Positions 52,718-61,607 of a DNA stretch of 64,000 nt are shown one piece after another. Source of the DNA: Paractinoplanes tereljensis (lineage in GTDB: Bacteria > Actinomycetota > Actinomycetes > Mycobacteriales > Micromonosporaceae); assembly GCF_016862435.1 (NCBI RefSeq), contig NZ_BOMY01000013.1, forward strand, positions 62,001 through 126,000, in the 5' to 3' direction. Under the pieces are notes generated by a model, which did not search any database, was not told where the DNA came from, and saw only the letters and a program-made list of their open reading frames with translations. The position numbers and the translations under genes are program-made. Each line of letters starts with the position of its first letter. Positions within the stretch are counted from its first letter, which is position 1.

Positions 52718-53782
52718 TCACCCTAAGCGGAATCGTTCAGCCGGTTCGGCCAGCCCCATCGCGGAGTCGGCGATGATCGCGCCGAGCAGCGGGGCGAACT
52801 TGGCGCCGTGCCCGGAACATGGGGACGCCACGGTGAGCGGGCCCCGGGTGTCGATGACGAAGTCCTCGGTCGGGGTCATCGTGAACACGCAGGTGGCCTC
52901 AGCGTACGGCTCGGGGATCAGGCCGGGCAGGTGCCGCTCGACGTACGCGATGATCCGCCGCCGGTTGGCCGGGTCGATGACGCCGTCGTTGAACGCGGCG
53001 GTCGGGATCTCGTGGCCACCGAAGTACTCGGCGACCTTGTGCCCGCGGTGCTCGGCGTCCCGGCCACCCGGCAGCCCGTACGTCTGGATGCCGGTTCCCT
53101 TGTGGATGAACGACGGCCAGTCCGGGCCCTGCTCGCGATAGGGGAAGTGGTACGCCTGCTCCTGGCGGATCCGCAACTGAGGGAGGCCTGGGAAGAGCTC
53201 CGGCAGCCAGCCGCCGGCCGCCAGGACCACGTGGTCGGCGATAACTGACCGGCCGTCCCCCGAGCGGACCGTGCTGCCCTCGACCGCGGTGACCGTCCAG
53301 TTCTCGTGCACCGTCGCGCCGGCCTTGCGGGCCAGGTCGGTCATCGCGAGCACCGCCGCCGCCGCGTCGACCACACCGGCGTCCGGGTGCCAGAGGGCCG
53401 GCCCGCCGGTGTGAATTCCGGGCCAGCGTGACGACACCGAGGCCGCGGAAAGCAGCTCGTGCTCGACACCGATCCCGGTCAGGACCGCCGCCAGCTGCTC
53501 GGGCCGCCGGGTCGCACCGAAGTCGAGCGACCCGGTGCACCGGAAGAACGTCTCGCCGGTCGCGTCCTCGAGCTCGGCCCAGTGCTCCCGGGCCTGCGCG
53601 ACGAGCCGCGCGTAGAACGGGTCCGCGTACGCGTACCGGAAAATGCGGGCCGATCCGTGCGAGCTGCCCTGCGGATTGGCGGGCGAAGCCCGCTCCAGGA
53701 GGGTGACCTCCGCGCCGCGCTGGGCCAGCCGCCAGGCCGTCGCCGACCCGGCCAGGCCGGCCCCGACGACGGCGACCCTCAT
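52718..53782 (-). CDS. solA: SolA-like monomeric sarcosine/N-methyl amino acid oxidase
   Basis: The 354-residue FAD enzyme belongs to the MSOX/MTOX family, which oxidises N-methyl amino acids to formaldehyde and the free amino acid. The Rossmann motif VAVVGAGLAGSATAWRLA starts the protein, SSHGSARIFR follows, and TCVFTMTPTEDFVIDTR (Cys298) offers the covalent FAD cysteine. CSGHGAKF closes the active site. Its ATG overlaps the glxD stop by four bases. The partner genes suggest N-methylglutamate or a related compound as substrate. Confidence 0.88.
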   Translation of the reverse strand: MRVAVVGAGLAGSATAWRLAQRGAEVTLLERASPANPQGSSHGSARIFRYAYADPFYARLVAQAREHWAELEDATGETFFRCTGSLDFGATRRPEQLAAVLTGIGVEHELLSAASVSSRWPGIHTGGPALWHPDAGVVDAAAAVLAMTDLARKAGATVHENWTVTAVEGSTVRSGDGRSVIADHVVLAAGGWLPELFPGLPQLRIRQEQAYHFPYREQGPDWPSFIHKGTGIQTYGLPGGRDAEHRGHKVAEYFGGHEIPTAAFNDGVIDPANRRRIIAYVERHLPGLIPEPYAEATCVFTMTPTEDFVIDTRGPLTVASPCSGHGAKFAPLLGAIIADSAMGLAEPAERFRLG

Positions 53783-55089
53783 CGGGTGCTCCCGGGGATC
53801 CAGTCGGTGCCGGCCAGCGGCACCCGGGCCATCGCGGCCGCCTCGATGGTGACCGCGACCAGGTCCTCCGGTTCCAGGTGGGTGACGTGCGACTTGCCGC
53901 AGGCGCGCGCGATCGTCTGCGCCTCCATGGTGAGAACCCGCAGGTAGTTGGCGAGCCGGCGGCCGCCCTCGACCGGGTCGAGCCGGGCCGCCAGCACCGG
54001 GTCCTGGGTGGTGATCCCGGCCGGGTCGCGGCCGTCCTGGAAGTCGTCGTAGAAGCCGGCGGCCGAGCCGAGCGCCTCGTAGTCGGCGGCGTAACGGGGG
54101 TCGTTGTCGCCCAGCGCGATCAGCGCGGCGGTGCCGATGGCGACCGCGTCCGCGCCCAAGGCCAAGGCCTTGGCCACGTCGGCGCCGGTCCGGATGCCGC
54201 CGGAGACGATCAGCTGTACGCCCTTGGCGCCCTGCCGGTGCACACCCAGCTCCTGCAGCGCCTGCACGGCCTGGGGCAACGCGGCGAGGGTGGGGATGCC
54301 GACGTTCTCGATGAAGACTTCCTGGGTGGCGGCGGTGCCACCCTGCATGCCGTCGACCACCACGACGTCGGCGCCGGCGTGCACGGCCAGCTTGACGTCG
54401 TAGTAGGTGCGGGAGGCGCCGACCTTGACGTAGATCGGCTTCTCCCAGTCGGTGATCTCGCGCAGCTCCTGGATCTTGATGGTGAGGTCGTCCGGGCCGG
54501 TCCAGTCCGGATGCCGGCTGGCACTGCGCTGGTCGATGCCCTGCGGCAGAGTGCGCATCTCGGCGACCCTCTTACTTATTTTTTGACCAAGGAGCATGCC
54601 GCCGCCGCCCGGCTTGGCGCCCTGGCCCAGGACGATCTCGATGGCGTCGGCCCGGCGCAGGTCGTCGGGGTTCATCCCGTAGCGCGACGGCAGATATTGG
54701 TAGACCAGGTGCTTGGACTGGCCGCGCTCTTCCGGGGTCATCCCGCCGTCGCCGGTGGTGGTGGACGTGCCCACGTCGGACGCACCCCGGCCGAGCGCCT
54801 CCTTGGCCTGGGCGGACAGGGCCCCGAAGCTCATCCCGGCGATCGTGACGGGGATGTCGAGATAAAGCGGGTATGAAGCGTTCCGGCCGCCCAGCACCAC
54901 GTCGGTGCCGCACGCCTCGCGGTAACCCTCGAGCGGGTACCGGGACATGCTCGCGCCGAGGAACAGCAGGTCGTCGAAGTGCGGCAGGGCCCGCTTGGCC
55001 CCCCAGCCGCGGATGTCGTAGACGCCGGTCGCGGCCGCCCGCTGGATGGCCTGGATGGTGTTCCGGTCGAACGTGGCGGACTCTCTCAT
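53779..55089 (-). CDS. glxD: FMN-binding glutamate synthase-like subunit (GlxD/MgsC)
   Basis: The 436-residue protein matches the FMN/Fe-S synthase domain of glutamate synthase in the split GlxBCD (MgsABC) form. Visible parts are PVTIAGMSFGALSAQAKEAL, GDGGMTPEERGQSKH, IEIVLGQGAKPGGGGMLLG, and VVVVDGMQGGTAATQEVF with VSGGIRTGADVAKALALGAD at the FMN phosphate site. In the N-methylglutamate pathway it is the catalytic subunit. It starts where glxC ends (TGATG) and overlaps solA by four bases. Confidence 0.9.
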   Translation of the reverse strand: MRESATFDRNTIQAIQRAAATGVYDIRGWGAKRALPHFDDLLFLGASMSRYPLEGYREACGTDVVLGGRNASYPLYLDIPVTIAGMSFGALSAQAKEALGRGASDVGTSTTTGDGGMTPEERGQSKHLVYQYLPSRYGMNPDDLRRADAIEIVLGQGAKPGGGGMLLGQKISKRVAEMRTLPQGIDQRSASRHPDWTGPDDLTIKIQELREITDWEKPIYVKVGASRTYYDVKLAVHAGADVVVVDGMQGGTAATQEVFIENVGIPTLAALPQAVQALQELGVHRQGAKGVQLIVSGGIRTGADVAKALALGADAVAIGTAALIALGDNDPRYAADYEALGSAAGFYDDFQDGRDPAGITTQDPVLAARLDPVEGGRRLANYLRVLTMEAQTIARACGKSHVTHLEPEDLVAVTIEAAAMARVPLAGTDWIPGSTR

Positions 55090-55739
55090 CAGTACTCATT
55101 CCCTGCGTGGAAGTGGTACAGCTGCCGCGCGGAGCCGTAGCGGGTGTAGTCGGCGGGGTCGTCGTCGTAGCCGGCTTTCGCCAGCAGCGAACGCAGCTCG
55201 GCGTGGTGCTCGTCGCGCATGTCCTTGGCGATGCAGTCGGCGCCGAGCGAGGCCACCTTGCCGCGCACGTACAGCCGGGCCTCGTAGATCGAGTCGCCGA
55301 GCGCCTCGCCCGCGTCGCCGCGCACCACGAGCCGGCCCGCTTGCGCCATGAAGGCGCTCATGTGGCCGATGCTGCCGCCGACCACGATGTCGACGCCCTT
55401 CATCGAGATGCCGCAGCGGGCGGCCGCGTCGCCGGTGATGACGAGCAGGCCGCCGTGCGCGGTGGCGCCGGCCGACTGGGAGGCGTTGCCGTTGACCCGC
55501 ACCGATCCGCTCATCATGTTCTCGGCCACCCCGACCCCGGCGTTGCCGTTGATCACGACGTCGGCGAGCTGGTTCATCCCGGCCGCGTAATAGCCGCAGT
55601 GCCCCTCGATGCTCACTTGCAGCGGCGCGTTCAGGCCGACCGCGACGCTGTGCTTACCGTTCGGCTCGGTGATCGTCACCGAGCCTGCGTCCAAGCGGTG
55701 CAGGGTGCGGTTCACACCCTTGTCCATGACGATCGTCAT
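55089..55739 (-). CDS. glxC: GXGXG-domain subunit (GlxC/MgsB)
   Basis: The 216-residue protein is the right-handed beta-helix GXGXG domain of glutamate synthase as a separate subunit. It has repeated glycine-turn units such as VEGHCGYYAAGMNQLADVVI (read as GHCGYYAAGMNQLADVVI), NGNAGVGVAENMMSG and GGSIGHMSAFMAQAGRLVVR. The ATG at 55739 overlaps the glxB stop (ATGA); an ATG three codons earlier is possible. It is a structural partner of GlxB and GlxD. Confidence 0.88.
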   Translation of the reverse strand: MTIVMDKGVNRTLHRLDAGSVTITEPNGKHSVAVGLNAPLQVSIEGHCGYYAAGMNQLADVVINGNAGVGVAENMMSGSVRVNGNASQSAGATAHGGLLVITGDAAARCGISMKGVDIVVGGSIGHMSAFMAQAGRLVVRGDAGEALGDSIYEARLYVRGKVASLGADCIAKDMRDEHHAELRSLLAKAGYDDDPADYTRYGSARQLYHFHAGNEY

Positions 55740-56596
55740 CGAGTCCATGCGTAGATCCGTTCCGGCTCGGGTTCGTAGATGCGCGCCTGCTCGATGCCGG
55801 GCAGCCCGACCAGCGCCCGGTACTCCGAGGCCATCGCGACCCACGCGTCGGTCTCGGCGATCACGGCCGGCTTGCAGGCGATCGCGTCGCGGACGACGGC
55901 GAACGAGTCCCGGTTGGAGACCAGCAGCGTGTAGAAGCCGTCGAACTCGGCGCACAGGCTCTTCAGCGCGCTCTCGATGTCACGCCCGTCGGCCAGGGCC
56001 GACGCGACGTAGCGGGCCCCGACCTCGGTGTCGTTCTCGCTGTCGAAGACCACCCCGCGGGCCGTCAGGTGCCGGCGGATGGTCGCATGGTTGGCAAAAG
56101 ATCCATTGTGTACGAGGCACTGGTCCGGCCCGACGGCATAGGGGTGCGCGCCCTCCGGGGTGACCGCGGACTCCGTCGCCATCCGGGTGTGCCCGACACC
56201 CTGCCAGCCCTGGGCCTTCGCCAGGCCGAAGGTCGCGGCCAGCTCACGCGGGTGCCCCACACCTTTCAGCACGGTCAGCTCCTCGCCGAAGCCGGCGATC
56301 AGCGCGTCCGGGAGCTGGGCTCTTATCGCGGCGACGAGGGCGTCGACCGGGACCGGAGCATGCACCACGTGCGTCTCACCGAGGGAAATCACGGTGACGT
56401 CCGGCAGATCCGGCACCGCGCCGATCACGGTTACCGTGGCATGCCCGGGCGGCGACCACACCGGATCGCCGTACACCGCGACGCCGGCCGAGTCGGCGCC
56501 CCGCTCGGACATCTCGCACAGCATGCCGGTCAGCAGCTCGCCGAGGCGCGGATAGAGGGCGGGGTCTCTCAGGTGGAGACCGACGATTCCGCACAT
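55736..56596 (-). CDS. glxB: Class II glutamine amidotransferase subunit (GlxB/MgsA)
   Basis: The 286-residue protein is a class II (Ntn) amidotransferase with the catalytic cysteine at position 2 (MCGIVGLHL). GHTRMATESAVTPEGAHPY and VHNGSFANHATIRRHL carry the substrate and oxyanion loops. It supplies ammonia or methylamine from glutamine-type amides to GlxD. It lies 11 bp after glnT and overlaps glxC by four bases. Confidence 0.92.
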   Translation of the reverse strand: MCGIVGLHLRDPALYPRLGELLTGMLCEMSERGADSAGVAVYGDPVWSPPGHATVTVIGAVPDLPDVTVISLGETHVVHAPVPVDALVAAIRAQLPDALIAGFGEELTVLKGVGHPRELAATFGLAKAQGWQGVGHTRMATESAVTPEGAHPYAVGPDQCLVHNGSFANHATIRRHLTARGVVFDSENDTEVGARYVASALADGRDIESALKSLCAEFDGFYTLLVSNRDSFAVVRDAIACKPAVIAETDAWVAMASEYRALVGLPGIEQARIYEPEPERIYAWTR

Positions 56597-56607
56597 GTCA
56601 TTTCCTT

Positions 56608-57930
56608 TCAGAACGCCTGCAGGTACTGGTCGATCTCCCAGGACGACACGGCGCTGTGCCAGGCGAAGAACTCGGACCGTTTGAGCTCGGCGAAGTAATC
56701 GGCGACCCCGCCGCCGACCGCGTCCAGCACCCCGGTCAGCAGGTCGTCGGCCTCGAACGCCTGCACCGCGTCAAGCAGTGTCAGCGGCAGCGGATCGCCC
56801 TTGGCCTCGCCCGCGCCGGGCCGGCCCGGATCCAGCGAACGGGCGATGCCGTCCAGGCCCGCCCCGAGGGCGCCGGCGATGGCCAGGTACGGGTTGGCCG
56901 AACCGTCCCCACCGCGCAGCTCGACTCGCTGGTCGTCGGGGACCCGGATGTAGTGGGTGCGGTCGTTGCCGCCATAGGTGGCGTGCTTCGGCGACCAGGA
57001 CGCACCGGACGCGGTGGAGACGGCCCCGGTCCGCTTGTACGAGTTGACCGTCGGCGCGAGCAGCGCCTGCAGCGCACAGGCGTGCTCCAGCACCCCGGCG
57101 ACGAACGCGTACGCGGTCGGCGACAGCCCCAGGCCCCGGTCGTCCTCGCCGGCCGGGAAGACCTTCGCTTCCGACGAGACGGCGGTCAACGACATGTGCA
57201 GGTGCAGGCCGGTCCCGGTGCGATCGGCGAACGGCTTGGGCATGAAGGTCGCCGTCATCCCGCGCTGCTCGGCCAGCATGGTCAGCAGGTACCGCAGGGC
57301 GATCACCCGGTCGGCCGTGGTGAGCGCGTCGGCGTACGCGAAGTTCTGCTCGAACTGCCCGTTGCCGTCCTCGTGGTCGTTGGCGTAGTTGCCCCAGCCG
57401 AGCTCGTTCATCGCCGTCGACACGACGGTCAGATGCTCGTACATCCGGGTCACGCCGCGCGCGTCGTAGCAGGGCTGCGCCGCGACGTCGAGGGAGTCGG
57501 CCGGCCGCAGTCCACCCTTACCGTCCCGCTCGACCAGGAAGTACTCCACCTCGGCGCCGACCCAGGCCTGGTAGCCGGCCCCCTCGGCCTGGCGGATCAG
57601 GGCCTTGAGGATGTTGCGGGGGGCGAACTTCCACGGTTCGCCGTTGACGTGCGGGTCGCAGTGCACGATCGCGAGGCCGGGCTTGAGGAACGGCACCGGC
57701 GTGAACGAGGCCGGGTCGGGGATCGCCATCAGGTCGGGGTCGCGGGGTTGCTGTCCGATCGCGCCGACCGCGTACCCGGCGAAGCCGACCCCCTCGGTGG
57801 CCAGGGTTTCGACCGCCTCGACCGGAACGAGCTTCGCGCAGGGCTTGCCGCGCAGATCGACGAAGAGCGCCAGGATGAAGCGGACGTTCGCGGCTTCGGC
57901 GAGCCGTCCGAGTTCGGATGCCGGTGACAC
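56608..57930 (-). CDS. glnT: GlnT-type glutamine/gamma-glutamylmethylamide synthetase
   Basis: A 440-residue glutamine-synthetase homologue of the GlnT/GmaS group, linking ammonia or an amine to glutamate using ATP. The metal-ligand segment GAEVEYFLV, ANDHEDGNGQFEQNF, GTGLHLHMSL and the ATP/Arg segment KRTGAVSTASGASWSP are present. The GTG at 57930 follows GGGGGAGG. It is the first gene of glnT-glxB-glxC-glxD-solA, which matches the gmaS-mgsABC set of the N-methylglutamate pathway. Whether it uses ammonia or methylamine cannot be decided by reading. Confidence 0.9.
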   Translation of the reverse strand: MSPASELGRLAEAANVRFILALFVDLRGKPCAKLVPVEAVETLATEGVGFAGYAVGAIGQQPRDPDLMAIPDPASFTPVPFLKPGLAIVHCDPHVNGEPWKFAPRNILKALIRQAEGAGYQAWVGAEVEYFLVERDGKGGLRPADSLDVAAQPCYDARGVTRMYEHLTVVSTAMNELGWGNYANDHEDGNGQFEQNFAYADALTTADRVIALRYLLTMLAEQRGMTATFMPKPFADRTGTGLHLHMSLTAVSSEAKVFPAGEDDRGLGLSPTAYAFVAGVLEHACALQALLAPTVNSYKRTGAVSTASGASWSPKHATYGGNDRTHYIRVPDDQRVELRGGDGSANPYLAIAGALGAGLDGIARSLDPGRPGAGEAKGDPLPLTLLDAVQAFEADDLLTGVLDAVGGGVADYFAELKRSEFFAWHSAVSSWEIDQYLQAF

Positions 57931-57965
57931 GTGACCTCCCCCAGATTGATTCTGCACAAGAAACT

Positions 57966-57986
57966 GTGTTTCACAAGAGTGAACAC
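57966..57986. promoter_or_regulatory. Candidate operator upstream of glnT
   Basis: TTCACAAGAGTGAA (57970-57983) is an inverted repeat with 5-bp arms; GTG and CAC triplets flank it at 57966 and 57984. It lies 36-56 bp upstream of the glnT start in promoter position. The XRE/cupin regulator is the likely binder. Confidence 0.45.
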
Positions 57987-58016
57987 AGGCCCTGTTACAG
58001 GGAGAGGCACCGTTCG

Positions 58017-58868
58017 TTACAGGCGGGCCACGACCACCCAGCACATCGCGTCGGCCACGCTGGTCTTCGGCGGGTTGACCGGATCGGGCCGCCACTCGAC
58101 GCTGGAGACCAGGCCCGGCTCGACCAACTCCAGGCCGTCGACGAACTCCTCGATCTCGGCCCGCGACCGGGCCCGATAGACGCCCTGCTTGCCGGTGGCC
58201 ATCATGGCGGTGACCGCCTGCCGGGTCGCCTCCGGCAGGGTGTCGAAGGTGCCGTGCACGATCACCAGATAGCTCCCCGGCGCCAGCGCCTCGCGCAGCT
58301 GCCGGACCGCGGCCGCGGCCTGTTCGTCGTCGTCGATCAGGTGCAGCACGCTGGCCAGCAGCACCACCACCGGCCGGCTCAGGTCGAGCACCTCGGTGAC
58401 CACGTCGCCGGCCAGCAGCTCACCGACCTTGCGCAGGTCGCCCGGCTGGAACTCGGCCCGGCCGGCCGGCTTGCTCATCACCGTGCCGCGGTGGTGCACC
58501 GCGACCAGCGGATCGTTGTCGGCATAGACCACCCGGGTGGCCGGATCGACCCGCTGGGCGACCTCGTGCACGTTGGGCGAGAGCGGCTGGCCCGCGCCGA
58601 TGTCCAGGATCTGGCGCACCCCGGTCTCGGCGACCAGGTGCCGCACGACCCGCATCACGACGGCCCGGCCCTCCCGGGCGGCGTCGATCATGTTGGGCAG
58701 CACGGTCAGCACGGTTTTGGTGGACGCCCGCTCGACCCCGGTGTGGTCTTTCCCGCCGACCCACTCGTTGTAGCGGCGCGAGGTGTTCAGCGCGCTGATA
58801 TCCGGATTTTCCGACAAGCGAACACCTCGCGGGGGCGGCGACGGACCGACAGTGGCCACTGTAGCCAT
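58017..58868 (-). CDS. DUF574 (Methyltransf_19) SAM-dependent methyltransferase
   Basis: The 283-residue protein is a second DUF574 methyltransferase, with YNEWVGGKDHTGVERAS, ILDIGAGQPLSPNVHEVAQ and VVYADNDPLVAVHHRG at the SAM site. The family's YDYxLGG segment is changed to YNEWVGG. The ATG at 58868 has no clear ribosome site; a downstream TTG in LSENPD may be the start. It lies between the rhamnosidase and glnT genes without obvious link to either. Confidence 0.85.
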   Translation of the reverse strand: MATVATVGPSPPPRGVRLSENPDISALNTSRRYNEWVGGKDHTGVERASTKTVLTVLPNMIDAAREGRAVVMRVVRHLVAETGVRQILDIGAGQPLSPNVHEVAQRVDPATRVVYADNDPLVAVHHRGTVMSKPAGRAEFQPGDLRKVGELLAGDVVTEVLDLSRPVVVLLASVLHLIDDDEQAAAAVRQLREALAPGSYLVIVHGTFDTLPEATRQAVTAMMATGKQGVYRARSRAEIEEFVDGLELVEPGLVSSVEWRPDPVNPPKTSVADAMCWVVVARL

Positions 58869-58894
58869 TCACGCCCGGCTGGGCTGACCCTCGA

Positions 58895-61489
58895 TCAGTG
58901 GATCGGAAGGGTTACCGAAACTGTGTTCTCGCCGGGAACGAGCGGCACCTTCCACGCCGTCGCGGTGATGCCGGGTGGCACGGTCACCTGGATTTCGGCG
59001 GTGTCGCCGGCGCGGTGCCAGGCGACGGCGAGCCGGCCGTACGGGGTGCCGACGTGGGCCCGCACCGAGTCGACGCCGATCGCCAGATCGGGCTCGATCA
59101 CGGCGGTGCGGTAACCGGGTGAGGTCGGCTGGATCCCGGCCACCCGGCGGTACAACCAGTCGTCGACGCAACCGAACGCGTAGTGGTTGAGCGACCCCGC
59201 GCGGACGGTCCCGTCCGGCGCGATCGCGTCCCAGGACTCCCAGATCGTGGTAGCCCCGCGGTCGACCTCGTAGAGCCAGGACGGCATCTCGGACTGCCAG
59301 AGCACGCGCCGGGCCAGCTCGGGGTATCCGTTGTCCCAGAGCGCGTCGAGTAGATAAGGCACCGAGAGGAACCCGGTGTCCAGCCGATGGCCCCGGGCCT
59401 CGACCAGGGCGGCCAGCCGGGCCGCGGCGGCCGCCCGCAGCGGGCCGGGAATCATCCCGAAGGCCAGAGCCAGGGCGTACGGCCCCTGCAGGTCCACCGG
59501 CAGTCGCCCGTCGGCCGAGACGTGCGCGGCGGCGAACTCGGCCCGCACCCCGTCGGCCCGGCGTTCGAGCTGGTCGGCCAGCGTGTAGCGGCCCAGGGCC
59601 CGGGCCGCCAGCGCGGTCACGGTCAGCGTCCGGGCCTGGAACATCGGCGCGACCAGTGCGCCGGTCAGGGCGGGCGCGATGCCGATCGCCTCGTGGATCG
59701 GCCGGCCCTCCAGGGTGCTCGGCGTGAGCCAGTCCCCGAAGCCGGACCCGGGCTGCGGGGCATCTACCCAGGCCAGCATCGCGTCCAGGTTCTCCTCGAG
59801 CACCCGCCGATCGCCGGTGCGCTCGTAGAGCGTCCACGGGACCAGGGCGATCGCGTCACTCCAGCCGGCGGCGGCGACGATCGCGCCGATCCCGGTGGCC
59901 GCGGCGGCCGACTCGGCGTCGTACGGGGAGTACGGCGACATGATCGGCACCCGGCCGTCCGGCAGCTGGTCGGCCCGCAGGTTGGTCAGCCAGCGGCTGA
60001 GGAACGGCACGACCTGCGCGTTGTTGGTGGCCGCCGGCGCGAAGACCTGGATGTCACCGGTCCAGCCGGCCCGCTCGCGTTGCGGGCAGTCGGTCGGCAC
60101 CGACAGGAAGTTGGCCCGCTGGCTCCACACCACGTTGCGGTGCAGCCGGTCGAGGCGGGGGTCCGAGGTCTCGAAGGATCCGGTCCACTCCAGGTCGCTG
60201 CCGAGCACCACCGCGACGACGTCGTCGAGCGCGGGTGCGGACGGCAGGCCGTGGATGCGGGTGTAGCGGAACCCGTGGAAGGTGAAGACCGGCTCGTACG
60301 TCTCGGAGCCGGGCAAGCCGGCCGCGACGTACACATCGGTCTGCTCCTTGTTTATGCCTTTGATGTTGTCGAACCAGGTGCCGTCCGGCTGCAGCGTCTC
60401 GGTGTGCGACAGGGTCACGACCTGGCCGGATCGCGGCTCGCGGACGGTGAGCCGGATCCGGCCGGCCAGCACCTGGCCGAAGTCGACGATCCAGCCGGTC
60501 TCGGCGTCCCCGGTGACATGCAGTGCGGGCAGTTCGAGGATCCGGCGCACCGGTTCGCCGGTGAACGGGCGCAGCATCGCGGTGTTCTCGCCGGTCAGTG
60601 CGACCGGCGTCCAACCGGTCGGCTCGACGCGCCGGTCGAAGTGCTCGCCGACGAACAGATCCGCGTAGGCCCACGGCCCGGTCGCACTCTCCACATCGGA
60701 GCCGGAGCAGACCAGCTCGGTGCGGCCGTCGGCATGGTCGAGGTGCAGTTGCCAGGTCGCGCTGGTCTCGGCGCCGAACTGGGCGCTCGATCCGCTGATC
60801 CCGATCCGGCCGGCCCACCAGCCGTCGGCGAGCGCGAACCCGAGCTCGTTCTCGCCGGCGGTGAGCAGGTCGGTGACGTCGTAGCACTGCACCGAGACCC
60901 GGTGCCGGTAGCTGTCGAATCCGGGGGCGAGCACCTCATCGCCGGCGTCCTGCCCGTTGACCTGCGCGGTGTAGATGCCGTGCGCGGTCGCGTAGAGGCG
61001 GGCCCGGGTCACTTCGGCCTGGACCTGGAAGCGCTGGCGCAGCAGCTGCACCGGGCGCAGCCGCTCCTCGACCGGTGTCGCCGGGCGCCGGCCGGTGATC
61101 CAGTCGACGAGCGTCCAGCGTTCCATCGCGGTGGGTTCCTGCTTCGGGCCGATCCATGCGGCGTGCCAGTCGGCCGGGCCGAGCAGCCCGGTCTCGAAGG
61201 TGGAGGCGGCCCACTCGCTCGGTTCGCCGGCGCCGTCCAGCCAGGCCCGGACCTGCCAGCGGTACACCTGGTTCGAGTCGAGCGGCCCGCCCGCGTACTC
61301 CACCGCGGGGAGATCGCCCGCGACCCGCCCGCTGCGCCAGGCCGGCCGCCCGTCGCCGCGGTCGACGGCGACCTCGAAGGCGTCCAGAACCCCGGTGGCC
61401 AGCCAGCTGAAACACGGCTGGTGCACGCCGACCCCGATCGGCGCGCGCTGGTATTCGACGCGAAGGTCGTAACACCGCTGCTCAGGCAT
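58895..61489 (-). CDS. GH78 alpha-L-rhamnosidase
   Basis: The 864-residue enzyme releases L-rhamnose from plant glycosides or polysaccharides. N-terminal beta-sandwich domains (about 1-340) contain SWLATG and WIGPKQEP. The (alpha/alpha)6 catalytic domain (about 420-770) has DCPQRERAGWTGDIQVF with the general-acid region, and TIWESWDAIAPDG with SLNHYAFGCVDDWLYRRV. No signal peptide is seen, so it is probably cytoplasmic and acts on imported oligosaccharides. The divergent TetR gene and two operators upstream indicate substrate-induced control. Confidence 0.92.
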   Translation of the reverse strand: MPEQRCYDLRVEYQRAPIGVGVHQPCFSWLATGVLDAFEVAVDRGDGRPAWRSGRVAGDLPAVEYAGGPLDSNQVYRWQVRAWLDGAGEPSEWAASTFETGLLGPADWHAAWIGPKQEPTAMERWTLVDWITGRRPATPVEERLRPVQLLRQRFQVQAEVTRARLYATAHGIYTAQVNGQDAGDEVLAPGFDSYRHRVSVQCYDVTDLLTAGENELGFALADGWWAGRIGISGSSAQFGAETSATWQLHLDHADGRTELVCSGSDVESATGPWAYADLFVGEHFDRRVEPTGWTPVALTGENTAMLRPFTGEPVRRILELPALHVTGDAETGWIVDFGQVLAGRIRLTVREPRSGQVVTLSHTETLQPDGTWFDNIKGINKEQTDVYVAAGLPGSETYEPVFTFHGFRYTRIHGLPSAPALDDVVAVVLGSDLEWTGSFETSDPRLDRLHRNVVWSQRANFLSVPTDCPQRERAGWTGDIQVFAPAATNNAQVVPFLSRWLTNLRADQLPDGRVPIMSPYSPYDAESAAAATGIGAIVAAAGWSDAIALVPWTLYERTGDRRVLEENLDAMLAWVDAPQPGSGFGDWLTPSTLEGRPIHEAIGIAPALTGALVAPMFQARTLTVTALAARALGRYTLADQLERRADGVRAEFAAAHVSADGRLPVDLQGPYALALAFGMIPGPLRAAAAARLAALVEARGHRLDTGFLSVPYLLDALWDNGYPELARRVLWQSEMPSWLYEVDRGATTIWESWDAIAPDGTVRAGSLNHYAFGCVDDWLYRRVAGIQPTSPGYRTAVIEPDLAIGVDSVRAHVGTPYGRLAVAWHRAGDTAEIQVTVPPGITATAWKVPLVPGENTVSVTLPIH

Positions 61490-61533
61490 GGCGTGCTCCG
61501 TTCTGGTGTGGTGCGGCTCACGCTAGAAGTTAA

Positions 61534-61586
61534 AAACCTAAGACACAAGGTTTCTGGCGTGAAAACCTAAGATTTCAGGTTTTCAC
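61534..61586. promoter_or_regulatory. Twin TetR operators between the rhamnosidase and TetR genes
   Basis: Site 1 (61534-61553) is AAACCT-N8-AGGTTT. Site 2 (61559-61586) is GTGAAAACCT-N8-AGGTTTTCAC, perfect 10-bp arms. Both share the AAACCTAAGA core with the same 8-bp spacer, and their centres are 29 bp apart. They occupy the 118-bp gap between the divergent genes, close to both promoters. Confidence 0.75.
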
Positions 61587-61607
61587 GCGGCGAGACCCCG
61601 GTATACG

